Positions 16,767-24,932 of a stretch of 64,000 bases of DNA are shown here, piece by piece. The notes under the pieces were generated by a model that made no database searches, was not told the origin of the DNA, and worked only from the letters and a program-made list of their open reading frames with translations. The stretch's first letter is position 1, and each line of letters opens with the position of its first letter. The position numbers and the translations under genes are program-made. Origin of the DNA: Hymenobacter rigui (GTDB taxonomy: Bacteria; Bacteroidota; Bacteroidia; Cytophagales; Hymenobacteraceae); contig NZ_RWIT01000004.1 in assembly GCF_003944715.1 (NCBI RefSeq), positions 310,001 to 374,000 on the forward strand. The letters are read 5' to 3'.

Positions 16767-18107
16767 ATGCTCATCATTGATACGGCGCTACAGAAACGCC
16801 AGCGCGAAGGCCGGCCCATTCGGGTAGGTATGATTGGAGCGGGCTTTATGGCCCGGGGGGTAGCCCGTCAGATCTGTTGCTACGTGCCCGGGATGGAGTT
16901 GGTAGCCATTGCCAACCGCACCCCCGAAAAAGCCCGTGCCATTTATGCCGAAGCCGGCGTGGCCGACGTGGTGGAAGTAGGCACCGCCGCCCAGCTGGAA
17001 ACCTGCCTGGAGCAGGGCCGCTACGCTATTACCGATGATGCGCTGCTGCTGAGCCGCGCGGCCGGTATCGATGCAATTATTGAGGTAACCGGCGCCGTGG
17101 AGCACGGGGCGCACGTGGTGCTGGAAGCCATCAAGCACGGGAAGCACATTGTGCTGCTGAATGCCGAGCTGGACGGTACCGTGGGCCCCATCCTGAAAGT
17201 GTACGCCGACCGAGCCGGAGTAGTGTACACCGTGGCCGATGGCGACCAGCCGGGCGTGACGCTGAACCTGGCCCGTTTTGTGAAGGGACTGGGCGTGAAG
17301 CCGGTGCTGTGCGGCAACATCAAAGGCCTGCACGACCCCTACCGTAACCCCACCACGCAGGAGGGCTTTGCCCGGCAGTGGGGGCAGAATCCCAGCATGG
17401 TCACCAGCTTCGCCGATGGCAGCAAAATCAGCTTCGAGCAGGCCGTAATTGCCAATGCCCTGGGCATGCAGGTGGCCCGGCGCGGGATGCTGGGCCCCAC
17501 CGTGGAGCCCGGTACGCCCATCACCAAAGCCGCCGAATGGTACCCGCAGGAGTTGCTGCTGAGCGGCGGCCCAGGCATCGTCGACTATGTAGTGGGGGCC
17601 GAGCCGGGGCCGGGCGTGTTTGTGCTGGGTACTATTGATGACCCCGTGCAGCAGCACTACCTTAAGCTCTACAAGCTGGGCCCCGGCCCGTTGTACTGCT
17701 TCTACACGCCCTACCACCTGTGCCACTTCGAAACGCCCACTACCGTAGCCCGGGCCGTGCTGTTTCAGGATGCCGCGCTGGCCCCGGCCGGCCCCATGTG
17801 CGTGGAGGTGGTAACCGCCGCCAAAGTACCGCTGCACGCCGGCCAGGTGCTGGATGGCATCGGGCACTACCACACCTACGGCCTGGCCGAAAACGCCGAC
17901 ACGACCCGCCTCGAAAACCTGCTGCCCATTGGAGTGGCCGAAGGCTGCATTCTGCTCCACGACGTGCCCCAGGACCAGGTGCTGACCTACGATGATGTAT
18001 TACTGCCCGAAGGCCGCCTGATTGATCAGCTGCGCCGCGAACAGGAAGACTATTTCCGGGCCGCCGTGCCGGCTGCCGCGCATGCCGCTACCCGGGTAGT
18101 GCTCTGA
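16767..18107 (+). CDS. Homoserine-dehydrogenase-like NAD(P)-dependent oxidoreductase with SAF-type C-terminus
   Basis: 446 residues. The N-terminal Rossmann fold reads VGMIGAGFMARGVARQI, followed by ELVAIANRTPEKARA and IDAIIEVTGAVEHGA. The middle section (LLNAELDGTVGPILK, VADGDQPGVTLN) resembles homoserine dehydrogenase but lacks an aspartokinase domain and the amino-acid regulatory ACT domain. The C-terminal part, with VPLHAGQVLDGIGHY, looks like the SAF/beta-clip fold. Related genes sit in polysaccharide cassettes of other bacteria with the same neighbours, which makes a role in amino acid synthesis unlikely. The reaction is unknown; it may oxidise or reduce a modified sugar or its side chain. 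Confidence 0.8.
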   Translation: MLIIDTALQKRQREGRPIRVGMIGAGFMARGVARQICCYVPGMELVAIANRTPEKARAIYAEAGVADVVEVGTAAQLETCLEQGRYAITDDALLLSRAAGIDAIIEVTGAVEHGAHVVLEAIKHGKHIVLLNAELDGTVGPILKVYADRAGVVYTVADGDQPGVTLNLARFVKGLGVKPVLCGNIKGLHDPYRNPTTQEGFARQWGQNPSMVTSFADGSKISFEQAVIANALGMQVARRGMLGPTVEPGTPITKAAEWYPQELLLSGGPGIVDYVVGAEPGPGVFVLGTIDDPVQQHYLKLYKLGPGPLYCFYTPYHLCHFETPTTVARAVLFQDAALAPAGPMCVEVVTAAKVPLHAGQVLDGIGHYHTYGLAENADTTRLENLLPIGVAEGCILLHDVPQDQVLTYDDVLLPEGRLIDQLRREQEDYFRAAVPAAAHAATRVVL

Positions 18108-18156
18108 TTTTTTTAAGGGTTACCAGATTAGTCGTTCCAACAATTTTCTCTCACAC

Positions 18157-19506
18157 ATGGCTATGGAACAGTTGTCCTCGTTCTCGCCCGCTGCTGCACT
18201 GGCTGAAATCAGCGTGCAACCTGATTTGACTGCTGATACCGCCGAGGTGCAGCGCCAGCCGGTAGAACCGCCCGCCAGCCCCTGCCGATTCTGCGGAACT
18301 CCCCTCGACTTCACGTTTGTGAACCTGGGTACCTCGCCGTTGTGCCAGGACCATGTGCGGCCGCATGAGTTCAACCGGGCCGAAGCCTTTTATCCTTTGC
18401 ACGCCCGCGTGTGCCGGGAGTGCTTTCTGGTGCAGCTGGATGAGTTTGTGACTTCAGCGGAAATCTTCCAGAATGACTACGCCTACTTCTCGTCCTACTC
18501 CGCCTCCTGGCTGCGCCACGCCCGCCGCTACACCGATATGGCCACTGAGCGGTTCGGCCTGACCAAGGATAGTCTGGTGGTGGAAGTGGCCTCCAACGAC
18601 GGCTACCTGCTGCAGTATTTTCTGGAGAAGGAAATTCCGGTGCTAGGCATTGAGCCGGCCGCCAACGTGGCCGGCTATGCTCAGGCCAAAGGCATTAACA
18701 CCCTGGTGCGGTTTTTTGGGCGCGAAACGGCCCGTTACGTGGCCGAGCTGAGCGGGCAGGCCGACCTGCTGCTGGGCAACAACGTGCTGGCCCACGTGCC
18801 CGATATCAATGATTTTGTGGCTGGTATGCGCATCCTGCTCAAGCCGACGGGGGTGATTACCATGGAGTTTCCGCACCTGCTGCGCCTGATGGAAGGCAAC
18901 CAGTTTGACACCATCTACCACGAGCATTTCAGCTACCTGTCGTTCTACACCGTGGAGCGCATTTTTGCGCATCATGGCCTCACGCTGTTTGATGTGGAAG
19001 AGCTGCCGACCCACGGCGGCTCCCTGCGCATCTTCGCCCGCCACACCCCCGATGACACACACCCCGTCAGCTGCCGCGTGCGCGAGCTGCGGGAGCGGGA
19101 GCTGGCTGCCGGCGTAACCGACCTGGCCTACTACGCCGACTTCGAGGAAAATGCCAAGGAAACCAAGCGCAAGCTCCTGGAATTCCTCATTGAGGCCAAG
19201 CGCGCCGGCAAAACGGTGGTCGGCTACGGAGCTCCCGGCAAAGGCAATACGCTGCTGAACTACTGCGGCATCCGGACCGATTTTATTGAGTACACCGTGG
19301 ATGTAAGCCCTCACAAGCAGGGCAATTTCCTGCCCGGCACGCGCATTCCCATCTGCCACCCCGACCGGATCCGGCAAACCCGGCCCGATTACGTGCTGAT
19401 TCTGCCCTGGAACCTGCGCGAGGAGATAATGGAGCAGATGCAGGATATCCGGGACTGGGGCGGCCGCTTCGTGGTACCTATCCCGGAAGTGCAGGTGTAC
19501 GAATAA
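18157..19506 (+). CDS. SAM-dependent C-methyltransferase of nucleotide sugars
   Basis: 449 residues. A zinc-binding N-terminal domain has paired cysteines Cys43/Cys46 (CRFCG) and Cys86/Cys89 (CREC). A class I methyltransferase core follows: LVVEVASNDGYLLQYF, VLGIEPAANVAGYA, and LLLGNNVLAHVPDINDFVAG. The C-terminal third, with VVGYGAPGKGNTLLNYCGI and DVSPHKQGNFLPGT, is the domain typical of sugar C-methyltransferases such as those making C3-branched deoxysugars. It should add a methyl branch to an NDP-4-keto sugar. This fixes the cassette as making a branched-chain sugar. Two in-frame ATGs at 18157 and 18163 are equally good starts. Confidence 0.88.
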   Translation: MAMEQLSSFSPAAALAEISVQPDLTADTAEVQRQPVEPPASPCRFCGTPLDFTFVNLGTSPLCQDHVRPHEFNRAEAFYPLHARVCRECFLVQLDEFVTSAEIFQNDYAYFSSYSASWLRHARRYTDMATERFGLTKDSLVVEVASNDGYLLQYFLEKEIPVLGIEPAANVAGYAQAKGINTLVRFFGRETARYVAELSGQADLLLGNNVLAHVPDINDFVAGMRILLKPTGVITMEFPHLLRLMEGNQFDTIYHEHFSYLSFYTVERIFAHHGLTLFDVEELPTHGGSLRIFARHTPDDTHPVSCRVRELRERELAAGVTDLAYYADFEENAKETKRKLLEFLIEAKRAGKTVVGYGAPGKGNTLLNYCGIRTDFIEYTVDVSPHKQGNFLPGTRIPICHPDRIRQTRPDYVLILPWNLREEIMEQMQDIRDWGGRFVVPIPEVQVYE

Positions 19507-19600
19507 GCGTTTGCCAATAGCTCCGGACCGGGAGCAGCACCTGGTCCGGGATAGTACGACCTTCCGGCCGGTTTCGCCTCTCATTCTTTCCCAACCAATC

Positions 19601-20446
19601 ATGAAAGTTGTTCTGTTCTGCGGCGGGCAGGGGATGCGCCTGCGGGAATTCTCGGAAAACACCCCCAAACCGATGGTGCCACTTGGCTACCGACCTATGT
19701 TGTGGCATATCATGCGGTACTACGCTCACTTCGGGCACAAAGACTTCATCCTGTGCCTGGGCTACAAAGCCGACATGGTGAAGCAGTATTTCATGAATTA
19801 CAACGAATGCCTATCGAACGACTTTGTCTACTCAAAAGGGGGCCGGCAGGTGGAGCTGCTCAGCTCCGATATTGATGACTGGAACATCACGTTCGTGGAT
19901 ACCGGCCTGCACAGCAACGTAGGCCAGCGGCTGCGGGCTGTGCAGCCGTTTCTGGAGGGCGAGGAAATGTTTCTGGCCAACTACGCCGATGGCCTCACCG
20001 ACCTGGATCTGAACCAGCAGCTCGCCAATTTTGAGGCAACCAGAGCCGTGGGCAGCTTCATGGCTTATCAGCCGCCGCACAGCTTCCATGTGGTGGCGCT
20101 GGGCCAGGAAAATCAGGTGGAGTACATCAGTCCCATTGCCAAATCGGGCCTGTGGATCAATGCCGGCTACTTTGCGTTTCGCTCCGAGATATTCGAGTAT
20201 CTGGGTGAGGGCGAAGAACTGGTTGAGCAGCCCTTCCAGCGCCTGATTGCTGAGGGCCGCCTGCAGGCCCACCGGCACGCGGGTTTCTGGGCGGCCATGG
20301 ATACGTTCAAGGATAAGCAGCAGCTGGACGAGTTGAGCGCGCGGGGCAATGCACCCTGGGAAGTGTGGCGGGAAACTGCCGCGCCCGTGCAGCGCCTGCG
20401 TGTGCCCGCTGCCGCCGTAGCGCATTCGGCCGCATGCTCAGCGTAA
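19601..20446 (+). CDS. Second sugar-1-phosphate nucleotidyltransferase
   Basis: 281 residues from ATG at 19601; upstream in-frame codons lack a start context. The signature is VLFCGGQGMRLREFSENTPK followed by PMVPLGYRPMLWHIMRYY, with NYADGLTDLDL in place of the usual GDG, then SGLWINAGYFAFR. It parallels rfbF over its full length but is clearly divergent, with CGGQGMR instead of AGGYGTR. The GxG core and the metal Asp of YADG are kept, so it may be active on a different sugar phosphate. It overlaps the next gene by 13 bases, so they are translated together. Confidence 0.85.
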   Translation: MKVVLFCGGQGMRLREFSENTPKPMVPLGYRPMLWHIMRYYAHFGHKDFILCLGYKADMVKQYFMNYNECLSNDFVYSKGGRQVELLSSDIDDWNITFVDTGLHSNVGQRLRAVQPFLEGEEMFLANYADGLTDLDLNQQLANFEATRAVGSFMAYQPPHSFHVVALGQENQVEYISPIAKSGLWINAGYFAFRSEIFEYLGEGEELVEQPFQRLIAEGRLQAHRHAGFWAAMDTFKDKQQLDELSARGNAPWEVWRETAAPVQRLRVPAAAVAHSAACSA

Positions 20447-21090
20447 CCCCCTCGGCTGGCCTGCGCCTGCTCTGCCTGGGGGCCCACTGCGACGATATTG
20501 AGATTGGGGCCGGTGGCACCATTTTGCAGTGGCTACAGGAAGGGCGCGTGGAGGCCGTGCACTGGGTGGTGTGGGCCGCTACCGATGAGCGAGCCCGGGA
20601 AGCTGAAGCCAGTGCCCGGCTGTTTCTGCAGGCCGCGCCGGCCGGGGCCGTCAGCATCCGCATCCACCGCTTTCCGGATGGCTCACTGCTCTCGGAGCGG
20701 CCAGCCCTGAAAGCAGAGTTTGAACAGCTGAAGGCCTTCACGCCAAATCTTATCCTGACCCATTACCAGCACGATTTGCACCAGGACCACCGCCTGGTGT
20801 CGGAGCTTACCTGGAATACTTTTCGCAGCCACTTCATTCTGGAATACGAGATACCCAAATACGACGGCGACCTGGGCAACCCGGCGGCTTTCGTAGCCTT
20901 GTCTGCCGAGGTGCTGCACCAGAAGCTGGCGTTGTTGCGGGAGGGGTTTCCGAGTCAGGCCGGCAAGCACTGGTACGATGAGGAAACCTTCCGGGCGCTG
21001 CCCCGCCTGCGCGGTATCCAGTGTGCCACCCGCTACGCCGAGGCATTCCATCTGCGTAAGCTGCTGCTGGGCAGTGCACCGGGTTCCTGA
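20434..21090 (+). CDS. PIG-L family zinc-dependent deacetylase
   Basis: 218 residues. ATG at 20434 overlaps the previous gene by 13 bases; upstream in-frame codons are within that gene. The zinc site is clear: GAHCDDIEIGAGGT (His18, Asp20, Asp21) and THYQHDLHQDH near residue 110-119, whose last histidine is the expected third ligand. The family removes acetyl groups from N-acetylglucosaminyl compounds (PIG-L, MshB, BshB) and, in polysaccharide clusters, from acetamido sugars. Here it should expose an amino group on a nucleotide or lipid-linked sugar. Its position between the nucleotidyltransferase and the DUF4910 protein is a known but unexplained association. Confidence 0.88.
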   Translation: MLSVTPSAGLRLLCLGAHCDDIEIGAGGTILQWLQEGRVEAVHWVVWAATDERAREAEASARLFLQAAPAGAVSIRIHRFPDGSLLSERPALKAEFEQLKAFTPNLILTHYQHDLHQDHRLVSELTWNTFRSHFILEYEIPKYDGDLGNPAAFVALSAEVLHQKLALLREGFPSQAGKHWYDEETFRALPRLRGIQCATRYAEAFHLRKLLLGSAPGS

Positions 21091-21125
21091 TTGAAAATGA
21101 CCGGTTTATCAACGCCACATCCATC

Positions 21126-22454
21126 ATGTCTGCTGCTGTTTTCCCTGATACGCCCGTTCCGGTAGCCGCCCCTACACCCGGCACAGCTATGCACACGCTC
21201 ATGGAGCGGCTGTATCCTATTTGCCGCAGCATCACTGGTAATGGCGTGCGCGAAACGCTGGCCATTCTGCGCGAGTATCTGCCGGAACTGCGGGTGCATG
21301 AAGTGCCCAGCGGTACCCCGGCCCTCGACTGGACGGTGCCGGCCGAGTGGAACATCCGGGACGCGTGGGTGAAGAATGCGGCCGGAGAGCGGGTCATTGA
21401 TTTCCGGCAGCACACCCTGCACGTGCTGCAGTATAGTACGCCGGTGCAAGGGTGGTTTTCGCGCGAGGAGCTGGAGCACCATCTGTTTTCCATGCCCGAG
21501 CAGCCCGACCTGATTCCGTACCGCACCAGCTATTACCAGCCCAACTGGGGGTTCTGCCTCACTCATCAGCAGCGTGAGCAGCTTCAGGATGACTACTACG
21601 AAGTATGCATCGACAGCACCCTGGATGAGCACGGCTCCCTCACCTATGGGGAACTGGTGCTGACGGGAACCTCCGAAGAAGAGGTGCTGATTTCCTGTCA
21701 TTGCTGTCACCCGTCGCTGGCTAATGATAACCTTTCCGGGTTGGTGGTGGCTACGTTTCTGGCCCGTGAGCTGGCCCGCCGGCCCCGGCGCTTCACGTAC
21801 CGGTTTGTGTTCGGACCCGGTACCATTGGGTCCATTGTATGGCTTAGCCGCCACCTGGATACCGTGGGCCTTATCCGGCACGGGCTGGTGCTCACGCTGC
21901 TGGGCGGGAGTGGGGAGTTCACCTACAAACAAAGCCGCCGCGCCACCGCCGAGGTCGACCGGGCCATGGCCCTGCTACTGCGCGATGCGAAGGTGCCCCA
22001 CGTGGTGCGCCCCTGGCTACCGTATGGGTACGATGAGCGCCAGTATTGCTCCCCGGGCTTCAATTTACCGGTGGGCTGCTTGTCGCGCACTCCGTTTGGG
22101 GAGTTTCCGGAGTACCACACTTCCGCCGATAACCTAGCCTTTGTAACCCCCGAGCAGCTGGCCGAAAGCCTGATCCTGGTGGAAACCCTGTGCCTGGCCC
22201 TGGAAGGCAACCGCACCTACCGCAACCTCAGCCCTTACGGCGAGCCACAATTAGGCCGCCGGGGGCTATACAAGGGCGTTGGCGGCGGGCAGGAAGGTGC
22301 CGACTGGCAGATGGCGCTGCTCTGGGTGCTGAATCTCTCCGATGGGCAGCACAGTCTACTTTCCATTGCCGAGCAGGCCGCGCTGCCCGTGCCGCTGCTC
22401 CACAAAGCGGCCGTGGCGCTGGAAGGCGTGGGGCTGCTGCAGCCATTGCCCTGA
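21126..22454 (+). CDS. DUF4910 aminopeptidase-like protein
   Basis: 442 residues. It opens with MHTLMERLYPICRSITGNGV, a family hallmark. The metal site of the M28-like fold is visible: ISCHCCHPSLANDNLSG (His192 or His195 and Asp201), GPGTIGSIVWLSRH, and EYHTSADN with His331. The last 60 residues (LLWVLNLSDGQHSLLSIAEQ onward) look like a winged helix. Such proteins are found in surface-polysaccharide loci. They may cleave an amide bond between an amino sugar and an aminoacyl group instead of a peptide, but no substrate is established. It follows the deacetylase by 35 bases, so both probably act on the same intermediate. Confidence 0.82.
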   Translation: MSAAVFPDTPVPVAAPTPGTAMHTLMERLYPICRSITGNGVRETLAILREYLPELRVHEVPSGTPALDWTVPAEWNIRDAWVKNAAGERVIDFRQHTLHVLQYSTPVQGWFSREELEHHLFSMPEQPDLIPYRTSYYQPNWGFCLTHQQREQLQDDYYEVCIDSTLDEHGSLTYGELVLTGTSEEEVLISCHCCHPSLANDNLSGLVVATFLARELARRPRRFTYRFVFGPGTIGSIVWLSRHLDTVGLIRHGLVLTLLGGSGEFTYKQSRRATAEVDRAMALLLRDAKVPHVVRPWLPYGYDERQYCSPGFNLPVGCLSRTPFGEFPEYHTSADNLAFVTPEQLAESLILVETLCLALEGNRTYRNLSPYGEPQLGRRGLYKGVGGGQEGADWQMALLWVLNLSDGQHSLLSIAEQAALPVPLLHKAAVALEGVGLLQPLP

Positions 22455-22488
22455 CAAACTATGCTTCATCCCCTCAATTGTCTGCTGT

Positions 22489-23421
22489 ATGAACACCCTC
22501 TTCATTAATCCTGCTCTTTCCGATGATGAGCGCCGGAAACGGCTATTTGATGGCCAGATCTGCGTGTATCCTCCGGGGCCCGCTTCGTTGGCGCTGGTGG
22601 AGTTTGCCCGCCTCATGATCGAGGAAGCCTTCGGTGAGTTGGACCCTGTGACGGCCCAGCATCAGCTCACGGCTCCTGAGTACGAGTGCCTGCTCAATAG
22701 CTTCAAGCCGGCTTTTATCAACCATGCGCGCTCCAAGCAGCTGGTACAGGCCATCTTACTGGAAATGGGGTGCGACCCGGAGAAAACCTATTTCGATGTG
22801 CCCCGCATGCGCACGGCCACCAGCAATCAGTTTCTGAGTCGGGGTATTGCCTATTCGTTTGAAGCGCACCGCGACACGTGGTTCTCCGGACCTTTGTGCC
22901 AGGTGAACTGGTGGTTCCCGATTTATGAGCATGAATCGGGCAATACGATGGCCTTTCATCCGGAGTACTGGGCGCAAGCTATTCCTAACGGCTCGGAAGG
23001 CTACAACTGCCACGAGTGGTACAATGAAGGCGCCCGCCTTGCTCAGAATCCCGGCGTACCCGACCGGCGGCAGCGGCCGCAGCCGGTGCAGGCCCTGCGC
23101 CTCGATCCGCAGGTACGGGTAATTTCTCCAGTGGGAGGCATTACGGTCTTTTCAGCTGCCCAGATGCACTCCACTGTGCCAAACCATACCGGCAAAACCC
23201 GTTTCAGCATTGATTTCCGAACGGTGAATCTGGATGATCTGCAGGCCCACTGTGGGGCTCCCAACTACGACTCCGCCTGCACCGGAACTACTCTGGCAGA
23301 TTATTATCGGCTCGCCGACCTTTGCCGGCTTCCGCCAGCACTGATTGCAGAGTACGAAGCAGGCACTCCACTTGAATCGGCTACCTACCTACCTCAAACG
23401 CTCCAGTCGGAGCCCTTCTGA
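22489..23421 (+). CDS. Putative 2-oxoglutarate/Fe(II)-dependent oxygenase
   Basis: 310 residues from ATG at 22489. The product has the iron-binding triad pattern of phytanoyl-CoA-hydroxylase-like enzymes: His127 and Asp129 in FEAHRDTW, then His227 in AQMHSTVPNHTGKTRFSIDF, with Arg238 in place to bind 2-oxoglutarate. WFPIYEHESGNTMAFHPEYW between them is typical of the jelly-roll core. It would hydroxylate or otherwise oxidise a sugar or acyl substituent, in the cytoplasm since no signal peptide is present. I recognise the fold by motif only. Base composition is lower in GC than the cassette genes before it. It ends one base before the next start codon. Confidence 0.7.
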   Translation: MNTLFINPALSDDERRKRLFDGQICVYPPGPASLALVEFARLMIEEAFGELDPVTAQHQLTAPEYECLLNSFKPAFINHARSKQLVQAILLEMGCDPEKTYFDVPRMRTATSNQFLSRGIAYSFEAHRDTWFSGPLCQVNWWFPIYEHESGNTMAFHPEYWAQAIPNGSEGYNCHEWYNEGARLAQNPGVPDRRQRPQPVQALRLDPQVRVISPVGGITVFSAAQMHSTVPNHTGKTRFSIDFRTVNLDDLQAHCGAPNYDSACTGTTLADYYRLADLCRLPPALIAEYEAGTPLESATYLPQTLQSEPF

Positions 23422-23422
23422 T

Positions 23423-24790
23423 ATGCTGCACCAATCCGCTCCCGCTCCCCTTTCTCCAACTTTCTCATTTGCGGATCAGCCCCGCAGTTTTACCCGAGCC
23501 AACCTGCTCAAGAGCCGATTTAATGAGATAATTCCGGGTGGGGGCCATACCTATGCCAAAGGTGACGACCAGTTCCCGGAGTTTATGGCACCTTATATTG
23601 TGCGGGGCAAAGGGACCCACGTATGGGATGTGGATGGCAATCAGTTCGTGGAATTTAATGCCGGGTTGCGCTCCGTTACACTGGGCCACGCCTATGCGCC
23701 GGTAGTGAAGGCTGCCCAACAACAGATGGAGATGGGTACTAATTTTGGGCGGCCGGCCCTGCTGGAACTGGAAGTAGCCGAAGAATTTCTGGCCTGCACC
23801 CAAGCCGGAGAAATGGTGAAATTTGCCAAAAACGGTTCCGATGTAACCAGCGCCGCCATCAAGCTGGCCCGGGCCTACACCGGCCGCGACTTAGTGGCGC
23901 TGTGCCAGGATCATCCATTTTTCTCGGTAGATGACTGGTTTATGGGTACTACGCCCGTGCAGGGCGGCATTCCGGAGGCTACCAAGTCCCTGAGCCTGAA
24001 ATTCCGCTACAACGACCTGCCAGGGCTGGAAAACCTGCTGGCTGCCCATGCGGGCCGGGTAGCCTGCGTGATTATGGAGGTGGAAAAGGATCAGGAGCCA
24101 GCCCCCGGCTACCTAGCCGGCGTACAGGCGCTGTGTCGCCGGGAGGGCGTTGTGCTAATTTTTGATGAAATAATTACTGGCTTCCGGTGGGATAACCGAG
24201 GAGCCCAGTATCGGCATGGCATTCAGCCCGACTTATCTACCTTCGGCAAAGCCATTGCTAATGGGTTCAGCCTGGCAGCCCTCACAGGGCGCCGCGAACT
24301 GATGGAGCGGGGCGGCATCTATCATCCGCACGAGCGGGTGTTTCTACTTTCAACCACGTACGGGGCCGAAACTCATGCACTGGCCGCCGCTCGGGCCGTC
24401 ATGCAGATCTATCAGGAAGAGCCTGTCGTAGAAAAGCTGTATGATTTGGGAGAGCGGCTGGCGGTTGGTTTCCGGCAGGCCGTGGTGCAATATGACCTGC
24501 AGCCCTACGTGGAGCTGCTGGGGAAGCCCTGCTGCCTCACCTACGCCACGCGTGGCCAGGATGGGCTGCCCTCCCAGGCAATGCGGGCCCTGTTTCTGCA
24601 GGAAACCACTCGCCGCGGTATCCTGTGCCCGTCCTTTGTAACAAACTATTCCATGACCGACGACATTATCGACCAAACCATCGACAGCCTGTTTGAGGTG
24701 CTGGCCATCTACCGCCGAGCTCTGGATGAAGGGGTGGAAAACTACCTGGCTGGCCGTCCGCTCAAAATTGTGTACCGGCGCTACAACTAA
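23423..24790 (+). CDS. Class III PLP aminotransferase, glutamate-1-semialdehyde aminomutase-like
   Basis: 455 residues from ATG at 23423, one base after the stop of the oxygenase gene. Class III motifs: PGGGHTYAKGDDQ, GNQFVEFNAGLRSVTLGHA, KNGSDVTSAAIKLAR, LIFDEIITGFRW (Asp248 for the PLP ring nitrogen) and STFGKAIANGF, with Lys276 expected to hold PLP. It resembles HemL in the first half but lacks its full-length similarity. Context argues for amination or isomerisation of a sugar or its side chain, not haem synthesis. A true hemL elsewhere in the genome would support this. It closes the + strand cassette. Confidence 0.85.
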   Translation: MLHQSAPAPLSPTFSFADQPRSFTRANLLKSRFNEIIPGGGHTYAKGDDQFPEFMAPYIVRGKGTHVWDVDGNQFVEFNAGLRSVTLGHAYAPVVKAAQQQMEMGTNFGRPALLELEVAEEFLACTQAGEMVKFAKNGSDVTSAAIKLARAYTGRDLVALCQDHPFFSVDDWFMGTTPVQGGIPEATKSLSLKFRYNDLPGLENLLAAHAGRVACVIMEVEKDQEPAPGYLAGVQALCRREGVVLIFDEIITGFRWDNRGAQYRHGIQPDLSTFGKAIANGFSLAALTGRRELMERGGIYHPHERVFLLSTTYGAETHALAAARAVMQIYQEEPVVEKLYDLGERLAVGFRQAVVQYDLQPYVELLGKPCCLTYATRGQDGLPSQAMRALFLQETTRRGILCPSFVTNYSMTDDIIDQTIDSLFEVLAIYRRALDEGVENYLAGRPLKIVYRRYN

Positions 24791-24817
24791 TGCCACCACT
24801 ACATTGGTCATAACGGG

Positions 24818-24867
24818 TAGCCCGGCCGCCTCTTTCTGCTGGCAAAGCAGAAGGGGCGGCCGGGCTA
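24818..24867. terminator. Long hairpin between convergent genes
   Basis: TAGCCCGGCCGCCTCTTTCT on the left pairs with AGAAGGGGCGGCCGGGCTA on the right with one bulge or mismatch, loop GGCAA. It separates the + cassette from the - glycosyltransferase operon. No T-run on either strand. Confidence 0.65.
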
Positions 24868-24932
24868 TATTCATTCCCGGGACCGGTATAGAGAAAGGAA
24901 CTGTTGCTATGCCAGGTTACCTGACCATACGC

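Noticed and set aside
24818..24867. Hairpin as an attachment site
   Set aside because: No integrase or direct repeat nearby; position between convergent genes fits a terminator.
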